This document shows, piece by piece, positions 62,597-64,000 of a stretch of 64,000 nt of DNA; positions within the stretch are counted from its first letter, which is position 1; the number at the start of each line of letters is the position of its first letter. The stretch is from Candidatus Marithrix sp. Canyon 246 (GTDB taxonomy: Bacteria > Pseudomonadota > Gammaproteobacteria > Beggiatoales > Beggiatoaceae): the NCBI RefSeq assembly GCF_001723685.1, contig NZ_MCBX01000011.1:24798-88797 (forward strand), read 5' to 3'. Made by a program: the position numbers and the translations under genes. The notes beneath the pieces are model-generated. The model was not told the origin of the DNA. It worked only from the letters and a program-made list of their open reading frames with translations, and searched no databases.

Positions 62597-63224
62597 GACA
62601 TTGAGGTACAATGTATAATAAAATATTAATATTTGAAGCTTTAGCACTCTCAATTATGGCCGATAAAGCGGCCATATTCGCTAGATAGCGACCTTGAATA
62701 ACACGACGCTTAGAAGTGGCTTTGATACCAAAAACAGTGTTTCTTAACACATGAAGATACGTCAATAAAGTTCCACGTATTTCTGATCTTAATGCCCAAA
62801 GACTAGAATGTTTATCCAACCAGTTGTTAAGTGTGGTTTCAGAATGTTCCTGAATGGTATTCTTAAGTGCAGCCATATCTTTATTCACATCTGTGAGATC
62901 GCCATGTTCCGCTAATATTATACGCCCAATATCCGTTTGTGCTAGTGCCGTGTTTGTGTCTGCATCTGCGAGTGCTTGAGCTATTTCTAGTCGTAATGTA
63001 TTCTCACGTAGATCATCAAAAACCACTGGTAAAATAAGAAACTGTACAGGCAAACGTTTTTTTAAATATTCAAATAGCACATAATGCTCTTGGAGACTAG
63101 CATTAGGTTGGCTAAAGGTAATTAGATCAATGTCTATTTTTTGTAACAATCGAAACAATATAGGTGGAGCATTTTCTTGCCCCGATTTGGATAAATTTCG
63201 TTGCTGTACACCTTCTAAACACAA
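62577..63224 (-). pseudogene. SGNH-hydrolase-like partner of the MBOAT gene, truncated
   Basis: 215 residues without a visible GDS block; ALSAIIESAKASNINILLYI-VPQ is the C-terminal half of an SGNH/AlgX-like fold. Upstream, at about 63225-63410, further pieces of the same protein (KYGDPTLGY; SQYASLDGIPIHCKH) appear in other frames and with stops. The C-terminus (VPQCHGMEDT) is cut where the MBOAT gene begins. MBOAT and SGNH proteins together acetylate exported polysaccharides; here both are damaged. Confidence 0.6.
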
Positions 63225-63450
63225 ATGTGCATCTTCGATATGTTTACAGTGTATTGGTATTCCATCTAAACTCGCGTACTGGGAATTAGTTTCTTTTCAG
63301 CTAAAATTACTCCGATTATTATTGGTGTACCCAAGCGTAGGGTCTCCATACTTTTTAAATGCGATAAAGCAGTTGCCATTTACCAAAATTCCTTTATTAA
63401 ATGTTTTCATTAATTAATTGTAATTTACGAGTATGACTGTCATTCAGCGT

Positions 63451-63509
63451 CCAAACACCGCCTAGAGCTAAAGCTCAAGGCTCATAGCTAAAGTCTGCTT
63501 AAGCAGACT
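63451..63509 (-). repeat. Double-hairpin dispersed repeat, copy 2
   Basis: On the minus strand it reads AGTCTGCTTAAGCAGACT, TTAGCTATGAGCCTTGAGCT, TTAGCTC and GGCGGTGTTTGG, the same plan as 7358-7416 with different stem sequences. The stem changes keep pairing, which points to selection for structure. Confidence 0.7.
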
Positions 63510-63524
63510 AAATAAATGATAACA

Positions 63525-63624
63525 AAAATTCAATTATGTTTGAATTTTAACATATTTATAATCATTTTACTTGCAATAGACAAAAAAATATGTATAATAA
63601 CAATTAAAACAAGGCAATAAAATT
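63525..63624. repeat. adhC-leader repeat, second full copy
   Basis: Matches 59299-59400 almost base for base and provides the promoter region and AAGG ribosome-binding site of the gene at 63625. This shows that the segment adhC leader plus the following gene was duplicated. Confidence 0.85.
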
Positions 63625-64000
63625 ATGACTTTAGAAGATTTAATTTCAACATTAACTAAAGAAGATATAGAACTAATAAACAAGGAATTTGAAAAAAAAC
63701 AAAATAAAATTCCTGTTTATCAATATGGCAAAATAACTTTTAATGAATTATCAAAGTTAGTAGATATAAAACAAAATTTTAAACAACAAGATAAATTTAA
63801 TAACTGGTTTAGTTTAGATCATATTTTTAGTAAAAAAGATATTATCTTTTTTAAAAAGTTAATATCTAAAAATTACCTTTTAATAGAAAATTACCATGAA
63901 GAAGATCTAAAAATAAATGTTATTGCACCAATTATAAATAAAGTAGATTTCTTTTTATTTGATGAAGAAATAAGAAACTTTTACGAACAAAGTCTAATTT
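63625..64000 (+). CDS. Nuclease-like protein of unknown family, 3' end outside window
   Basis: 125 codons are visible, from MTLEDLISTLTKEDIELINK, and the frame is open at the window edge. SLDHIFSKKDIIFFKKLISK and ENYHEEDLKINVIAPIINKV suggest a helical N-terminal region leading to a PD-(D/E)xK-type core (VIAPIINKVDF, common in Thiotrichales and Bacteroidetes nuclease-like proteins). A dead copy that includes its probable C-terminus is at 59406-59772. Preceded by AAGG at a suitable distance. Function not proved. Confidence 0.6.
   Translation, partial: MTLEDLISTLTKEDIELINKEFEKKQNKIPVYQYGKITFNELSKLVDIKQNFKQQDKFNNWFSLDHIFSKKDIIFFKKLISKNYLLIENYHEEDLKINVIAPIINKVDFFLFDEEIRNFYEQSLI

Noticed and set aside
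1..64000. tRNA, rRNA, integrase or att sites
   Set aside because: No tRNA cloverleaf, rRNA segment or tyrosine/serine recombinase could be recognised; the islands show no typical integrase-tRNA boundary.

Overview
The window is AT-rich (I estimate about one third G+C) and reads as a gammaproteobacterial chromosome. The core genes (ftsY-ftsE, hisD, a QseBC-type two-component pair, the glutathione-dependent formaldehyde pathway, sucrose synthase with sucrose-phosphatase, a nine-haem cytochrome c) and the very dense short palindromes, MITE-like elements and decayed toxin-antitoxin genes fit the Thiotrichales/Beggiatoa-like sulfur bacteria. That lineage call is inference and is not proved by any single gene. 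I see no rRNA, tRNA, CRISPR array or intact transposase.

Layout. 0-6.7 kb: partial Fic gene, small membrane protein, ftsE/ftsY/sigma-54 activator, then a copper-receptor-like barrel, a DsbD_2 membrane protein and a VanZ protein. 6.7-15.5 kb: accessory island with a frameshifted membrane gene, MITEs, a scrambled copy of part of an ATPase gene, a Septu-like ATPase/HNH pair (ptuAB), a second operon joining a YhaN-like SMC-type ATPase to a membrane-anchored HNH protein with two PUR-like repeats, and a VapBC pair. 15.5-19.65 kb: phytase-like esterase, sucrose-phosphatase and sucrose synthase. 19.66-32.9 kb: second island, punctuated by three same-orientation copies of a moeB-like gene. It carries two large secreted repeat proteins, xisHI and algC remnants, an AAA ATPase overlapping a PD-(D/E)xK-like nuclease, a PLD-SNF2 helicase, MqsRA and relics of a methyltransferase and of other toxin-antitoxin pairs. 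32.9-42.6 kb: intact moeB-pfk-coiled-coil operon, a 1304-residue membrane protein, Trm112, hisD, a TRAP-type binding protein and a HEPN protein. 42.6-49 kb: a two-component operon split by a 2.3-kb insertion carrying a Fic gene and a GC-rich glutaminase, then the multihaem cytochrome behind a PmrA/QseB-like box. 49-52.3 kb: partial duplication of dctP-HEPN, relics of two toxin-antitoxin systems and a MATE gene around an intact GDSL esterase. 52.4-59.3 kb: LolCDE-like export cluster and fghA-adhC. 59.3-64 kb: relics of a nuclease-like family, PPi-phosphofructokinase, a type II restriction-modification system and an MBOAT/SGNH acylation pair, ending in a gene that runs off the window.

How it works together. 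The metabolic core suggests sucrose storage and use, glycolysis through a G104/K124-type phosphofructokinase, formaldehyde detoxification, periplasmic multihaem electron transfer and copper handling for oxidases. The accessory DNA is dominated by ATPase-plus-nuclease pairs and toxin-antitoxin modules at several stages of decay. Many relics show internal deletions whose ends fall in short direct repeats, so this chromosome duplicates, moves and erodes segments often.

The strongest candidate for an undescribed system is the four-base-overlapping pair at 10145-14436: a YhaN-like coiled-coil ATPase with a TM-HNH-PUR-PUR protein. The second is the overlapping AAA ATPase/nuclease pair at 25293-26907.
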